This document shows positions 25,223 to 33,771 of a DNA stretch of 64,000 nt, one piece after another. Both the position numbers and the translations under genes were made by a program. The notes below the pieces were generated by a model that was not told the origin of the DNA, did not search any database, and worked only from the letters and a program-made list of their open reading frames with translations. This stretch comes from Chthonomonas sp. UBA2785 (GTDB taxonomy: Bacteria; Armatimonadota; Fimbriimonadia; Fimbriimonadales; Fimbriimonadaceae), in NCBI GenBank assembly GCA_002352215.1, contig DEIB01000005.1, forward strand, positions 29,865-93,864, in the 5' to 3' direction. Within the stretch, counting starts at the first letter, position 1; every line of letters starts with the position of its first letter.

Positions 25223-26893
25223 TTACGCAGCGATGGGGGACGCTCGGAACGTGAGATCGTAATTGTCCTTCCGCTCCATGTCAATCACAAACTGCTTCCA
25301 CTTCACGCCGAACCGCTCGACGGTGGTGGAACTCATCGCGCCATTCTCGTTGTCGGCACCGAGTTCGGGATCGTTGACCATGATGGCCAGCCCCTTCACT
25401 TCGTTGTCGTTGGTCAGGATGAGCTTGTTGCTGAGGTAGCGCTGCTTGAGCGTGCGGCGAGCCTGCAAGAACTTATTGATGTCGTCCAGGTTGACTTGAA
25501 GCATCTTGTGCTGGCGAACGCGCATAAAGAACTCTTGCGTGGCGGTTTCCCGGCGCTCATTGGACGCTTGGCTGGTGCGCTGGGCCACGTGCATGAGGCC
25601 ACCCATGTTGGCCACGGTCTCGAAGATCGCGCCCAAGAGTCGGTCGGAATTCTCGTCCCCAAGCTGGTGAACCACGTAAGGCATCTCAAAGACGGCCGTG
25701 CGCCGCAAGGCTTCGGGGTACGCCAGGAACGGATGGCACGTGCCGAACGGGAAGCCCGACGAACCGGCCGATGAGCCACCCTTGGCCACCGAATAGTGCA
25801 GCCCGCTGGCCGAAATCATCTCGTAGAACAAGCGGTGCCGATGCCAATAGCTCCCGTGGTTGCGCGTGGAAATCACGTTGGAGCCACTGCCCCGGGCGAT
25901 CTGCTGCTGCTGAACGCGGATGTTGTCCACGTTAAAGGTGTGGTCTTGCCCCCGGAAGAGGAGGCCGATCTCGTGCCCAAGTTTGCGGAGGGCGCGGTAA
26001 GCATCGAGCGGCAAACCGGGCACCGGCACCATCCAGGTGGCGGGCATTGAGTAGCGCTGGAGCGAACTCACCAAGATGAGGAGCGATTCGGGGTTTAGAT
26101 CGTCGCAGTCCACCGACATCGCAGCGCAGGAGTCCGCACCCTGCGGCCAGTACCAAGGGATGGCGACCATCGCTTTGGCCTTCTCGATGGCTTCCACCAC
26201 TGCGCGCAGATAGATTTCGCGCCACACGTCCACGTGGGGCCGGGCGAAGTACGGCACGGGGGCGCCTTCGGGTTGGTCGCGGTCGGTTTCGAAATTCAGT
26301 GCGGTGCCGTCAATCACTTGCGGGGTGCCGGCGAGGTCACCGCCGGTGCCATCCCACGCGGGCACCGATTCGCTCTCTACGGCGCGGCCGAGCGTGTAAA
26401 TCTTCTGAAGAGCGCCCAGGTGGCAACCCACCAGGATGCCGACGCGGTTGCGCGTCACTAGCGGCTGGCCATGTTCGTCCACCACCGCGGCGGTGGCGCC
26501 ATTCAGGCCGAGGTTGAGAGGCATGAGAGCATGGATATCCGGTGCGCCCTTCGGCCACAAGCGGTCGTTGGTGTCGACGGGCTTGGCCCAGCAGCGTTGG
26601 CGCGTGGGAGGATTGACCGTCAAGCTCAAGAGATATTCGAGGCCCCAGGTGCTGCCGCTAACCACGACCGAGCCGCCGGAGCTACTGATCCAGTCGGCCA
26701 AAATCTTGCGTTGAGCCGCCGAGAGTTCGCCGCGACCGCAGAGCAAGAGCACGTTGTGCGGAGCGAGTTCGTCGGCCTTGAATTCATCCACCTGAACAAT
26801 GGGAAACCCACCGTAGGCCAGAATCTCGCAGTATTCGAAGGCGTACGGGTCGTCAGGGGCCAGAAAAACGGCAATGCTTGCAGGACGATTCAA
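25223..26893 (-). CDS. Polysaccharide-deacetylase-like protein of unknown function
   Basis: A 556-residue protein with no signal peptide. Residues 1-120 look like a glutamine-amidotransferase-like fold (FEYCEILAYGGFPIVQVDEF, NVLLLCGRGELSAAQRKILA). The middle resembles a NodB-type polysaccharide deacetylase: MSVDCDDLNPESLLILVSSL in place of the TFDDG motif, then ALRKLGHEIGLLFRGQDH near where the metal-binding HxxxH motif would be. The family's RxPY motif is not seen, so activity is doubtful. TTG at 26893 is chosen for its upstream AGGAG. The C-terminal region (KWKQFVIDMERKDNYDL) is unrecognised. It ends 18 bases from purS. Confidence 0.65.
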   Translation of the reverse strand: MNRPASIAVFLAPDDPYAFEYCEILAYGGFPIVQVDEFKADELAPHNVLLLCGRGELSAAQRKILADWISSSGGSVVVSGSTWGLEYLLSLTVNPPTRQRCWAKPVDTNDRLWPKGAPDIHALMPLNLGLNGATAAVVDEHGQPLVTRNRVGILVGCHLGALQKIYTLGRAVESESVPAWDGTGGDLAGTPQVIDGTALNFETDRDQPEGAPVPYFARPHVDVWREIYLRAVVEAIEKAKAMVAIPWYWPQGADSCAAMSVDCDDLNPESLLILVSSLQRYSMPATWMVPVPGLPLDAYRALRKLGHEIGLLFRGQDHTFNVDNIRVQQQQIARGSGSNVISTRNHGSYWHRHRLFYEMISASGLHYSVAKGGSSAGSSGFPFGTCHPFLAYPEALRRTAVFEMPYVVHQLGDENSDRLLGAIFETVANMGGLMHVAQRTSQASNERRETATQEFFMRVRQHKMLQVNLDDINKFLQARRTLKQRYLSNKLILTNDNEVKGLAIMVNDPELGADNENGAMSSTTVERFGVKWKQFVIDMERKDNYDLTFRASPIAA

Positions 26894-26949
26894 GGCAATA
26901 GCTCCTACCTCGTATCTTTGGCAGTCCCGCACCTCCTCTTCAGGCCTGG

Positions 26950-26955
26950 TACGTT
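26950..26955 (+). promoter_or_regulatory. -10-like box of hisG, leaderless arrangement
   Basis: TACGTT ends six bases before the hisG ATG; there is no Shine-Dalgarno sequence. Confidence 0.35.
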
Positions 26956-26961
26956 CAACTC

Positions 26962-27831
26962 ATGACTTTGCGACTTGGACTCCCCAAAGGCAGCCTGCAA
27001 GAGGCCACATTCTCGCTCTTCCAGCGTGCGGGCTTTGAGTTTCGGGCGGCGACCCGCTCGTACGAACCGATGGTGGACGACCCCGAGATCGTGCCTGTTC
27101 TGCTTCGGCCACAGGAGATTCCGCGCTACATCGAGGAAGGCATTATTGACGCTGGGCTCACCGGCTACGACTGGATTTGTGATGTCGGCGCCGACCTGCA
27201 CGAGGTGTGCGAGCTGCGCTACAGCAAGCTCACCACCAACCCCATCCGGATTGTCCTGGCCGTTCACAACGACTCGCCGTACCAATCCGTACACGATCTC
27301 AAGGATCATCGCATCGCCACCGAGTACGTGCGGCTGACGCAGTCGTACTTCGAGGAGAAGGGCGTGCCCGCCCGCGTGGAGTTCAGTTGGGGGGCTTGCG
27401 AAGTGAAGGTGCCGACTCTGGTGGAAGCCATTGTGGTGAACACCGAAACGGGCAATTCCCTACGCGCCCACAACCTGCGCATCATCGAGACCCTACTGAC
27501 CAGCACGACCCGGTTTGTGTGCTCGCACGCCGCTTATGCCGATCCGGAGAAGCAACGCAAGATCGAGTCTCTGAAGATCCTCCTCACCGGAGCGATGAAC
27601 GCGGCCAAGCTCGTGGGCCTCAAGATGAACCTTCCCCGCTCGAGCGAGGCCGAGATTCTGGGGCTGCTACCTTCGCTCAAGAATCCGACACTCTCTCCCC
27701 TCGCCGACCCTGAGTGGGTGGCGGCGGAAGTGATCCTGACGGACAAGGAATCCCGCGACCTCATCCCGCGCCTGAGCATGGCCGGGGCCACCGGAATCGT
27801 GGAGTATCCGCTGAATAAGGTCGTCTTTTGA
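26962..27831 (+). CDS. hisG: ATP phosphoribosyltransferase, long form
   Basis: First enzyme of histidine synthesis, joining ATP and PRPP. At 289 residues it is the long form, with a C-terminal ACT-like regulatory domain (from about residue 215) that needs no HisZ. Motifs are RLGLPKGSLQEAT at the start, EGIIDAGLTGYDWI, and the PRPP loop region VVNTETGNSLRAHNL (degenerate but in place). No other his genes are nearby. Confidence 0.93.
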   Translation: MTLRLGLPKGSLQEATFSLFQRAGFEFRAATRSYEPMVDDPEIVPVLLRPQEIPRYIEEGIIDAGLTGYDWICDVGADLHEVCELRYSKLTTNPIRIVLAVHNDSPYQSVHDLKDHRIATEYVRLTQSYFEEKGVPARVEFSWGACEVKVPTLVEAIVVNTETGNSLRAHNLRIIETLLTSTTRFVCSHAAYADPEKQRKIESLKILLTGAMNAAKLVGLKMNLPRSSEAEILGLLPSLKNPTLSPLADPEWVAAEVILTDKESRDLIPRLSMAGATGIVEYPLNKVVF

Positions 27832-27840
27832 CGTCCTTGG

Positions 27841-27878
27841 GCAACGGTCGATAAGTCCATCGGTCGCCATATCGTTGC
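27841..27878. repeat. Inverted repeat between hisG and doxX
   Basis: GCAACGGT and ATCGTTGC pair over eight bases with one wobble around a 22-base loop. There is no T run, so it is not a classical terminator; role unknown. Confidence 0.3.
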
Positions 27879-27905
27879 GACGGGAACTATTTGATTCTCG
27901 TTTGC

Positions 27906-27911
27906 TATTAT
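27906..27911 (+). promoter_or_regulatory. -10 box of doxX gene, leaderless arrangement
   Basis: TATTAT, then seven bases, then ATG at 27919; no Shine-Dalgarno sequence. Confidence 0.45.
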
Positions 27912-27918
27912 GCAAAGC

Positions 27919-28380
27919 ATGAAAGGCAATTTCTTGCAACGATTCTTGGCGACCCGATCCGATTACGGCCTGATGGTGGCCCGCATCACGCTCGGCGGGG
28001 TGATGTTCCCGCACGGGGCGCAGAAGCTCTTCGGCTGGTTTGGGGGCAACGGCTTCCAGGGCACCATGCAGGGCATGTCGCAGGGGCTGGGCATTCCGCA
28101 GCCGCTCGTCTTCCTGGCCATCATGGCCGAGAGCATTGGCGCTCTTATGTTGATCTTCGGCCTGGGTGGTCGACTGGCCGCCTTTGGTATCGGCGTGACC
28201 ATGGTGGTGGCCGCGCTGCAGCACACCAGCAATGGGTTCTTTATGAACTGGTTTGGCCAGCAGGCGGGCGAGGGGTACGAATACCACCTGCTCACGATTG
28301 GCCTGGCGATCGTGACGATGATCGCGGGCTCGGGGGCGTTGTCGGTCGACCGACTCCTCGCCCGAACTGAGTCAGAATAA
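27919..28380 (+). CDS. DoxX family membrane protein
   Basis: A 153-residue protein with four predicted membrane helices and the DoxX pattern (LMVARITLGGVMFPHGAQKL, then FLAIMAESIGALMLIFGLGG). DoxX proteins are small quinone- or thiol-linked redox membrane proteins; most have no proven role. ATG at 27919 is preferred to ATG at 27910 because the -10 box TATTAT overlaps the latter. The S9 peptidase gene follows after five bases. Confidence 0.9.
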   Translation: MKGNFLQRFLATRSDYGLMVARITLGGVMFPHGAQKLFGWFGGNGFQGTMQGMSQGLGIPQPLVFLAIMAESIGALMLIFGLGGRLAAFGIGVTMVVAALQHTSNGFFMNWFGQQAGEGYEYHLLTIGLAIVTMIAGSGALSVDRLLARTESE

Positions 28381-28385
28381 ACGGC

Positions 28386-30482
28386 ATGGCACGCCGCCCC
28401 GTTCAACTCTCCGATCTCCGTCGGATCGAAGTCCTGAGTGACCCTCAGTTTTCGCCGTGTGGGGAGCAGATCTTGTTCGCCAAGAAGCGGATCGGAGAGA
28501 AGAACCGGGCGGAGGTCAACCTCTTCGTTGTGCCGACGGCGGGGGGAGCCATGCGTGCTCTCACGCGCGGCAAGGATGGCAATGGCCACGGGCGGTGGTC
28601 GCCCGGCGGGCAGCAGATCGCCTTCCTCAGCGGCCGCGAAGAGGGCCTGGGCCAGATTTTCTTGCTGAACCTGGCCGGGGGCGACCCGGAGCCGCTCACC
28701 AAGCTGGAAGAGGGCCGCATTGCGGGCTTCAAGTGGTCGCCGGACGGGGCCCACATTGCTTTCCTCTACCGGCCCACCGAAGCCGCCCACACCAAGGCCG
28801 AATCCAAGCGCCGCACCGAGGCGGGCGAGAGCGATGCCCCCTGGGCCACCGACCACTACTGGTACCGGCTGGATGGGGACGGCTACTTTGGGTCGGCCCG
28901 GTATGCGCTGTACGTGGTGGAAGTCGCCACGGGCAAGACGCGGATGATTTTTGACGACGATCCGCTCGGGCAGATTGATTTTGATTGGCTCCCCGGCGGC
29001 CAGGAGTTGGTGGTGAGTGCCTCGCGGTGCCCCCGGCCCCTGTTTGACCCCGCCGATGACCGCCTCTTCCGCGTGACGCTGAGCGGCAAGGCTACGGAAA
29101 TCCCGGGCCTCCCCCGGGCCAGTCGGGGCGACCTGAGCGTGAGTCCCGATGGGCAGTGGGTGGCCAGCCTGGGCCGCCAGAACCCCGAAGGCGGCTGGGG
29201 CACTGAGAACTCGCAGGTGCTGCTGGCACCGCTGGCGGGGGGATCGGAGCGGGTGCTGACCGCCGACTTTGATTGCTGCCTCACCGGCTCCACCCTCAGT
29301 GACACTGAAGCCGATGGCCCCTCGGCGCTCACTTGGAGCCCGGACGGCACGGCCCTCTATGTGAAGGTGCCGATGCACGGCGAGGTGCAGGTGGCCCGTG
29401 TGGACGTGGCCAAAGCCACCGTGAAGGTGCTGACCAAGGGCGAGCACGTGCTGGGCCTTGGCAGCCTAGACGCCGAGGGCAAGCGCATGGCCATCACCAT
29501 CGGTGACCCGGTGCGCCCGGCCGAAGTGGGGGTGGTGGAGCTAAAGAGCGGCAAGATCACGACGCTGACGAATGTCCACGAGGCCTTGCAGAAGGAAGTG
29601 GACATCAAGGCCCCGACCACGCACTGGGTGCCCAGCACCGACGGCGTGAAGGTGCAGACCTGGGTGATTCGAGGGCGGGAGAAGGTCTCCCCGGCGGTGA
29701 TCGAAATCCACGGTGGCCCGCACACGCAGTACGGCTGCGCGTTCTTCTTTGAGTTCCAGCTGCTGGCGGCGCAGGGTTATACCGTGGTCTACAGCAACCC
29801 GCGCGGTAGCAAGGGGTACAGCGAGGCCTTCTGCGCGGCCATCCGCAACGACTGGGGCAACAAGGATTGGGATGACCTGCAGGCAGTGACCAAGTTCATC
29901 CAGAGCGACCCGCTGGTGGATGCCACCCGCATCGGTGTGATGGGGGGCAGCTACGGCGGCTATCTCACCAACTGGGCGGTGGGGCACGCTTCGGATTACT
30001 GCGCCGCCATCACCGACCGGTGCGTGAGCAACTGGGTGAGCGGGGCGGGCAACAGCGACGTCCCGCTGAACCGCGATGACTACTTCGGGGGGCGGTTTTA
30101 CGCCGGGTACGCCCAACTCGAAAAATTGTGGCAGCAATCCCCCATTGCTTACTTTGACCAGGTGAAGACGCCGATGCTGGTGATCCACAGCGAGGGCGAC
30201 CTGCGCTGCAACATCGAGCAAGGCGAGCAAGTCTTCATGGCGTTACAGGCGCAGGGCATCCCCTCCCGGTTTGTGCGATACCCGCGCAACACCAGCCACG
30301 GGATGAGTCGCAATGGCCCGATTGATATGCGCGAGCACCGCCTGACTGAGATCGTGACCTGGTGGGAGCGTTACCTTTCTAAGCCGGCGAAGGTCAAGAA
30401 GGAAAAGAACAAGAAAGCGAAGTCGGATGCAGGTTCTGCGAAGAAGAGCGGCAAGGGTAGCAAGCGCGGCACATTGGGATAA
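28386..30482 (+). CDS. S9 family prolyl oligopeptidase / acylaminoacyl peptidase
   Basis: A 698-residue serine peptidase. The N-terminal beta-propeller shows repeated segments such as GRWSPGGQQIAFLSG, FKWSPDGAHIAFLY and LTWSPDGTALYV. The C-terminal alpha/beta hydrolase has the nucleophile in MGGSYGGYLTNW (Ser about 522) and the His in RNTSHGMSRNG. No signal peptide is seen, so it is probably a cytosolic peptide-degrading enzyme. The last 35 residues are a lysine-rich tail (KKEKNKKAKSD), an unusual addition. It probably forms an operon with doxX. Confidence 0.94.
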   Translation: MARRPVQLSDLRRIEVLSDPQFSPCGEQILFAKKRIGEKNRAEVNLFVVPTAGGAMRALTRGKDGNGHGRWSPGGQQIAFLSGREEGLGQIFLLNLAGGDPEPLTKLEEGRIAGFKWSPDGAHIAFLYRPTEAAHTKAESKRRTEAGESDAPWATDHYWYRLDGDGYFGSARYALYVVEVATGKTRMIFDDDPLGQIDFDWLPGGQELVVSASRCPRPLFDPADDRLFRVTLSGKATEIPGLPRASRGDLSVSPDGQWVASLGRQNPEGGWGTENSQVLLAPLAGGSERVLTADFDCCLTGSTLSDTEADGPSALTWSPDGTALYVKVPMHGEVQVARVDVAKATVKVLTKGEHVLGLGSLDAEGKRMAITIGDPVRPAEVGVVELKSGKITTLTNVHEALQKEVDIKAPTTHWVPSTDGVKVQTWVIRGREKVSPAVIEIHGGPHTQYGCAFFFEFQLLAAQGYTVVYSNPRGSKGYSEAFCAAIRNDWGNKDWDDLQAVTKFIQSDPLVDATRIGVMGGSYGGYLTNWAVGHASDYCAAITDRCVSNWVSGAGNSDVPLNRDDYFGGRFYAGYAQLEKLWQQSPIAYFDQVKTPMLVIHSEGDLRCNIEQGEQVFMALQAQGIPSRFVRYPRNTSHGMSRNGPIDMREHRLTEIVTWWERYLSKPAKVKKEKNKKAKSDAGSAKKSGKGSKRGTLG

Positions 30483-30508
30483 TGTTCGTGCATCAATGAA
30501 TATTCGTG

Positions 30509-30514
30509 TATAGT
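30509..30514 (+). promoter_or_regulatory. Possible -10 box upstream of the AlbA_2 gene
   Basis: TATAGT in an AT-rich patch after the peptidase gene, with a weak TTCGTG 18 bases before it. It would give a leader of about 110 bases. Confidence 0.35.
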
Positions 30515-30628
30515 TATAAGCATAGATTCCACTTTGGTCGCACTTCGGGCGGGAATCGTTGGAATCGCATACGCGGACCTTACGATGGGTTCGCCCGGGG
30601 AGAGGCATGAATACAGACAGGCGGGTGG

Positions 30629-31891
30629 ATGGGGCCACATCAAGATAAGGGGAGGTCAACTCTCGTCTGGGATTGGTTACAAGAATGCCAGTCGATCGTT
30701 GACACGTGGCAGTCCCAAGTTCCTCTTCTCGGGCCGCCAGGCTCTAAGACCAAGGAACAGTTATGCCACCCCGAACGGGGCCGCCCCTTTGTGCAACTCA
30801 CGCTGAGCCGTGCGGTGGCGCTTAAGTTTGCCGAACAGGCCGGGGCTTTGCCGGCAGGCTTCGGCGCTGACTTTGTCCAACGCCACGGCCCGAGCCGCGA
30901 TGGATCGTACACGCTGGGGCAACGGTGGGCACAGCTGTTGCAGCGAGTGATCACCGAGCCCTCCCTCCACCTCCGCAAGCGGTGGGAGCCCGAGTTTGGG
31001 CGCTTGCCCTACCTTGGGGACGCCATCTTCAAGCCGAATGCAGAAGAAGAGGGTTTCGACCCGGTTCGCGGCTCTGTCCGCGTGCCTGATGGCTTGCTGA
31101 TTGCCATCTTGGGTGAGGAAGGTGTACTCAATCGGTTCCCCCTTGCTCTGCACGCCCCGCCCGGCCAGGACGCGATCACTCCCGAGCAGTATGGTTACGC
31201 GTGCGGGCTGATCCCCGAGTTGGTAGCGGACAAAGGCTCCCGCGAGAACCCCTTTATGGTGGAAAGCGAGGAAGAAGCGCTGCGCCTGCGCCTTTGGTGG
31301 CTGCTTATGGACTGGAAGCGCAACGGAGTGCGCCCCGTCGCGGATTTGTGGGACGTCGTGCGCGTAACCGCAAGTTTGAGTCCGGTGGTGCCGCCAGAAG
31401 GGCAAGTCTGTGAGTGGAAGACGAGCTTCCGTACGCATCGTATGACTCGCCAGCGCCTGGCGAAAATTGAAGAGGCATCGCTCCGAACGATCGCGGCATT
31501 CCTGAACGCCGACGGGGGCACGCTCTACATCGGGGTGAATCCCGAAGGGCGCGTCGTCGGAATCGGACATGAATGGCCCCTCTTGGCGGGACCGGAGACG
31601 CGAGAACAGGCCCAGAGTACGGTTCTCGACATCATTCATCAAGCCCTGGATCCTGCGCCCATCGGGTATCTCGGCGTCTCAGTGGAAACCGCTCCCGGCG
31701 GGCAGGCCTATCTCAAAATTCAGGTCAGGGCGCGAGCGGGGGTGACTTACTTGCGCGTAAGCGGAGTACGGCCCGGCGCCGAGGACGAGGTTTATGTGCG
31801 CGAAGGGCTTCGCTCCCTCAAGCTTGAGGGCAAGATGCGCGATCAGTTCATTGTGGATCGGCACCGGCAGGCCCCGTTGGTCGATATCTAA
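30629..31891 (+). CDS. Protein with C-terminal AlbA_2 (Schlafen-type) domain
   Basis: A 420-residue protein. Residues from about 262 match the AlbA_2/Schlafen nucleic-acid-binding domain: CEWKTSFRTHRM, then IAAFLNADGGTLYIGVNPEG, RVVGIGHEW and VYVREG. Residues 1-260 are unrecognised (GQRWAQLLQRVITEPSLHLR, EALRLRLWWLLMDWKRNG). In most bacterial AlbA_2 proteins the domain is N-terminal and followed by a winged helix, so this order is unusual. Some relatives act in antiviral defence or regulation, but no defence partner gene is nearby. The ATG has only a weak ribosome-binding site (GGCGGGTGG), so the start is uncertain. Confidence 0.7.
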   Translation: MGPHQDKGRSTLVWDWLQECQSIVDTWQSQVPLLGPPGSKTKEQLCHPERGRPFVQLTLSRAVALKFAEQAGALPAGFGADFVQRHGPSRDGSYTLGQRWAQLLQRVITEPSLHLRKRWEPEFGRLPYLGDAIFKPNAEEEGFDPVRGSVRVPDGLLIAILGEEGVLNRFPLALHAPPGQDAITPEQYGYACGLIPELVADKGSRENPFMVESEEEALRLRLWWLLMDWKRNGVRPVADLWDVVRVTASLSPVVPPEGQVCEWKTSFRTHRMTRQRLAKIEEASLRTIAAFLNADGGTLYIGVNPEGRVVGIGHEWPLLAGPETREQAQSTVLDIIHQALDPAPIGYLGVSVETAPGGQAYLKIQVRARAGVTYLRVSGVRPGAEDEVYVREGLRSLKLEGKMRDQFIVDRHRQAPLVDI

Positions 31892-31907
31892 CGGCCCGGC
31901 GCCTGAC

Positions 31908-31913
31908 TAAACT
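31908..31913 (+). promoter_or_regulatory. -10 box of HD gene, leaderless arrangement
   Basis: TAAACT ends five bases before the ATG at 31919; there is no Shine-Dalgarno sequence. Confidence 0.45.
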
Positions 31914-31918
31914 AAGTC

Positions 31919-32482
31919 ATGGATCGCGACCAGGCCCTGCGCCTGATGACCGAATGGACGCCTTCGGAATCTCTCCAGCGCCACATGCTGTGCGTGGAAG
32001 CCTGCCTGCGGGGCTACGCGGCTGCCCGGGGCGAAGATGTGGAGCTATGGGGCCGGGCGGGCTTGCTGCACGACTTTGATTACGAACGCCACCCGGATGA
32101 CCACCCGCTGCCGGGCTTGGCGTTGCTCGAAGCCCTGGGCGAGGACCCCGCCCTGATCCAAGCGGTGGCCGCGCACTACGAGGCAAAAACGGGGGTGGCC
32201 CCCACTTCCGATCTCGACAAGCACCTGTTTGCGTGCGATGAGCTGAGCGGGTTCGTGGTGGCGTGCGTCTACGTGCGGCCGTCCAAGTCCGTGCTCGACC
32301 TCGAGGTCAAGAGCGTGCGTAAGAAGCTGAAAACGCCCGCCTTTGCCGCCGCCGTCTCGCGGGATGACATTGAGCAGGGTGCCGCGATGATCGGCCTGGA
32401 CCTGGACGAGCACATTGGCAACGTCATTCGGTTCCTGCAAGCCGAAGCCGAGAGCCTTGGCCTCGCCGGGGCTACCCCTTAG
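31919..32482 (+). CDS. HD domain hydrolase
   Basis: A 187-residue HD-superfamily protein, likely a metal-dependent phosphohydrolase of unknown substrate. The first His is in LQRHMLCVEACLRGYA, the HD pair in AGLLHDFDYERHPDDHP, and the last Asp in FACDELSGFVVACVYVRP, matching the H-HD-D pattern. It overlaps the convergent DinB-like gene by four bases. Confidence 0.88.
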   Translation: MDRDQALRLMTEWTPSESLQRHMLCVEACLRGYAAARGEDVELWGRAGLLHDFDYERHPDDHPLPGLALLEALGEDPALIQAVAAHYEAKTGVAPTSDLDKHLFACDELSGFVVACVYVRPSKSVLDLEVKSVRKKLKTPAFAAAVSRDDIEQGAAMIGLDLDEHIGNVIRFLQAEAESLGLAGATP

Positions 32483-32946
32483 CGCGCGAGCTCGGCCTGA
32501 TAATCCAGTAGTTGTTGTATGTGATAAAGATCGTGGCCGGCCAGCATCACGCAGTGAACCCACACCGAAATCGGGCCGAACGCGGGATGCAGGTAGGTGC
32601 GGTCCATTTCTTCGGCGCTGAGTGACCGGACACGCGCCACAAAATCGGCTCGCCGCTGAACGTACATCGCCAGCGACTGCTCGACATCCCAAGTGGCGTA
32701 GTTCTGCTCGGCGGCTCGCTCGCCTTCATCCATCGCTTGTACTGCCCCTTCGGCTTGGGCCTGGCCGTGTTCGGCGCGTGCGCGCCAGATCTCTTCCCAG
32801 TCGGCGAGATGCGCCACCACCTCTCGCACGGTGAACCGGTCGGAGTCAAACTCCTTGTCGTAATCCTTCGCCTGGAACTGCCGCAACAAGGTGGAGACCA
32901 CCGACGGCCCCGACGCTAAGCCTTCGAGCAAATAGGGAGTTTGCAT
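32479..32946 (-). CDS. DinB family protein
   Basis: A 155-residue four-helix-bundle protein of the DinB/YfiT superfamily. The three metal-ligand histidines are seen in VVAHLADWEE and in GHDLYHIQQLLDY. Members include thiol transferases and stress-induced proteins; the exact reaction is unknown. It starts six bases after the thioredoxin-fold gene, so the two are probably co-transcribed, fitting a thiol-related role. Confidence 0.85.
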   Translation of the reverse strand: MQTPYLLEGLASGPSVVSTLLRQFQAKDYDKEFDSDRFTVREVVAHLADWEEIWRARAEHGQAQAEGAVQAMDEGERAAEQNYATWDVEQSLAMYVQRRADFVARVRSLSAEEMDRTYLHPAFGPISVWVHCVMLAGHDLYHIQQLLDYQAELAR

Positions 32947-32951
32947 GGCTT

Positions 32952-33659
32952 TTACTTGTTCGGATCCCAGCCAATGGGCATGCCGTAGAAGCAGCCGCTG
33001 GTCGGCTCTTCCGGGGCCATCGTGAGGTCAAGTGATGTGCGTTCCAGACCGCTCAGCTTGGCCAGTTCATCGTTGATCTCGCTCAGGATCTGCTTGCTGT
33101 AGCCCGGCCATTGCCGGATGATCGTTCCGTCTTTGGCCACCAACGTTGAATACACCGATTGCTCGGTGCCCAGCGCCTCGAAGATCTTGGTTTCCTTGGG
33201 GCTGCACAGCACGGGGAACTCCATCAGCAGGCTTTCCTTAAAGACCTTGGCGACTTTTTCGTCCGCATCCATCACCCCGTAAAAGCCAACCTTGGCACCG
33301 TAGTGGTCATAAAGATCATTGAAGTAATGCTGCGATTCTAGGTTGCATGGGCATCCATCCTTGATGCCTAAAAACAGCGTCGGCTTCTCCGCCAAAATCG
33401 CCGAAACTTGCACCGGTTTGCCCGTGTCATCGGGCAGGGTCATGTCGGCCAGCTTCTGCCCATCCATAGCGGCGGCCCGCTTCTTCATGTCGTCCGTAAC
33501 GGGGTGGCGCGGCGAACCGTAGGAGTTGGCGGCGCTGCTAACGATCTCCGCGACTGGTTCCCCGTCGGCCGTCGGGCGCGGGGCGCTCACCACGTTGTAG
33601 ACCAGTACGCCCCCGGTCGCCACCACAGAGGCGACGAGGACCCAGGTGGGAATCCGCAT
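32952..33659 (-). CDS. Membrane-anchored thioredoxin-fold (redoxin) protein
   Basis: A 235-residue protein with an N-terminal hydrophobic segment (WVLVASVVATGGVLVYNVV) that is a signal anchor or signal peptide. It is followed by a peroxiredoxin/AhpC-TSA-like domain: LPDDTGKPVQVSAILAEKPT, then FLGIKDGCPCNLESQHYFND. A GCPC motif replaces the usual CxxC, with two cysteines one residue apart, and another Cys lies at FPVLCSPKE. It is probably a periplasmic thiol oxidoreductase. The C-terminal tail has a further Cys (SGCFYGMPIGW). Confidence 0.78.
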   Translation of the reverse strand: MRIPTWVLVASVVATGGVLVYNVVSAPRPTADGEPVAEIVSSAANSYGSPRHPVTDDMKKRAAAMDGQKLADMTLPDDTGKPVQVSAILAEKPTLFLGIKDGCPCNLESQHYFNDLYDHYGAKVGFYGVMDADEKVAKVFKESLLMEFPVLCSPKETKIFEALGTEQSVYSTLVAKDGTIIRQWPGYSKQILSEINDELAKLSGLERTSLDLTMAPEEPTSGCFYGMPIGWDPNK

Positions 33660-33759
33660 AACTTAGTGTGGCGTAACCCTCTCATCCGACCTGGTCCGGG
33701 AGGGTCATGCTCCCCATATCCGCCGGGTTCGTTGGGCCCCGATTTTGTAGCCAGAACGG

Positions 33760-33765
33760 TACAAT
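33760..33765 (+). promoter_or_regulatory. -10 box of lipA, leaderless arrangement
   Basis: TACAAT ends six bases before the lipA ATG; there is no Shine-Dalgarno sequence. Confidence 0.5.
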
Positions 33766-33771
33766 ATCCGC

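Noticed and set aside
27841..27878. Terminator after hisG
   Set aside because: The stem is there but no T run follows; listed only as an inverted repeat.
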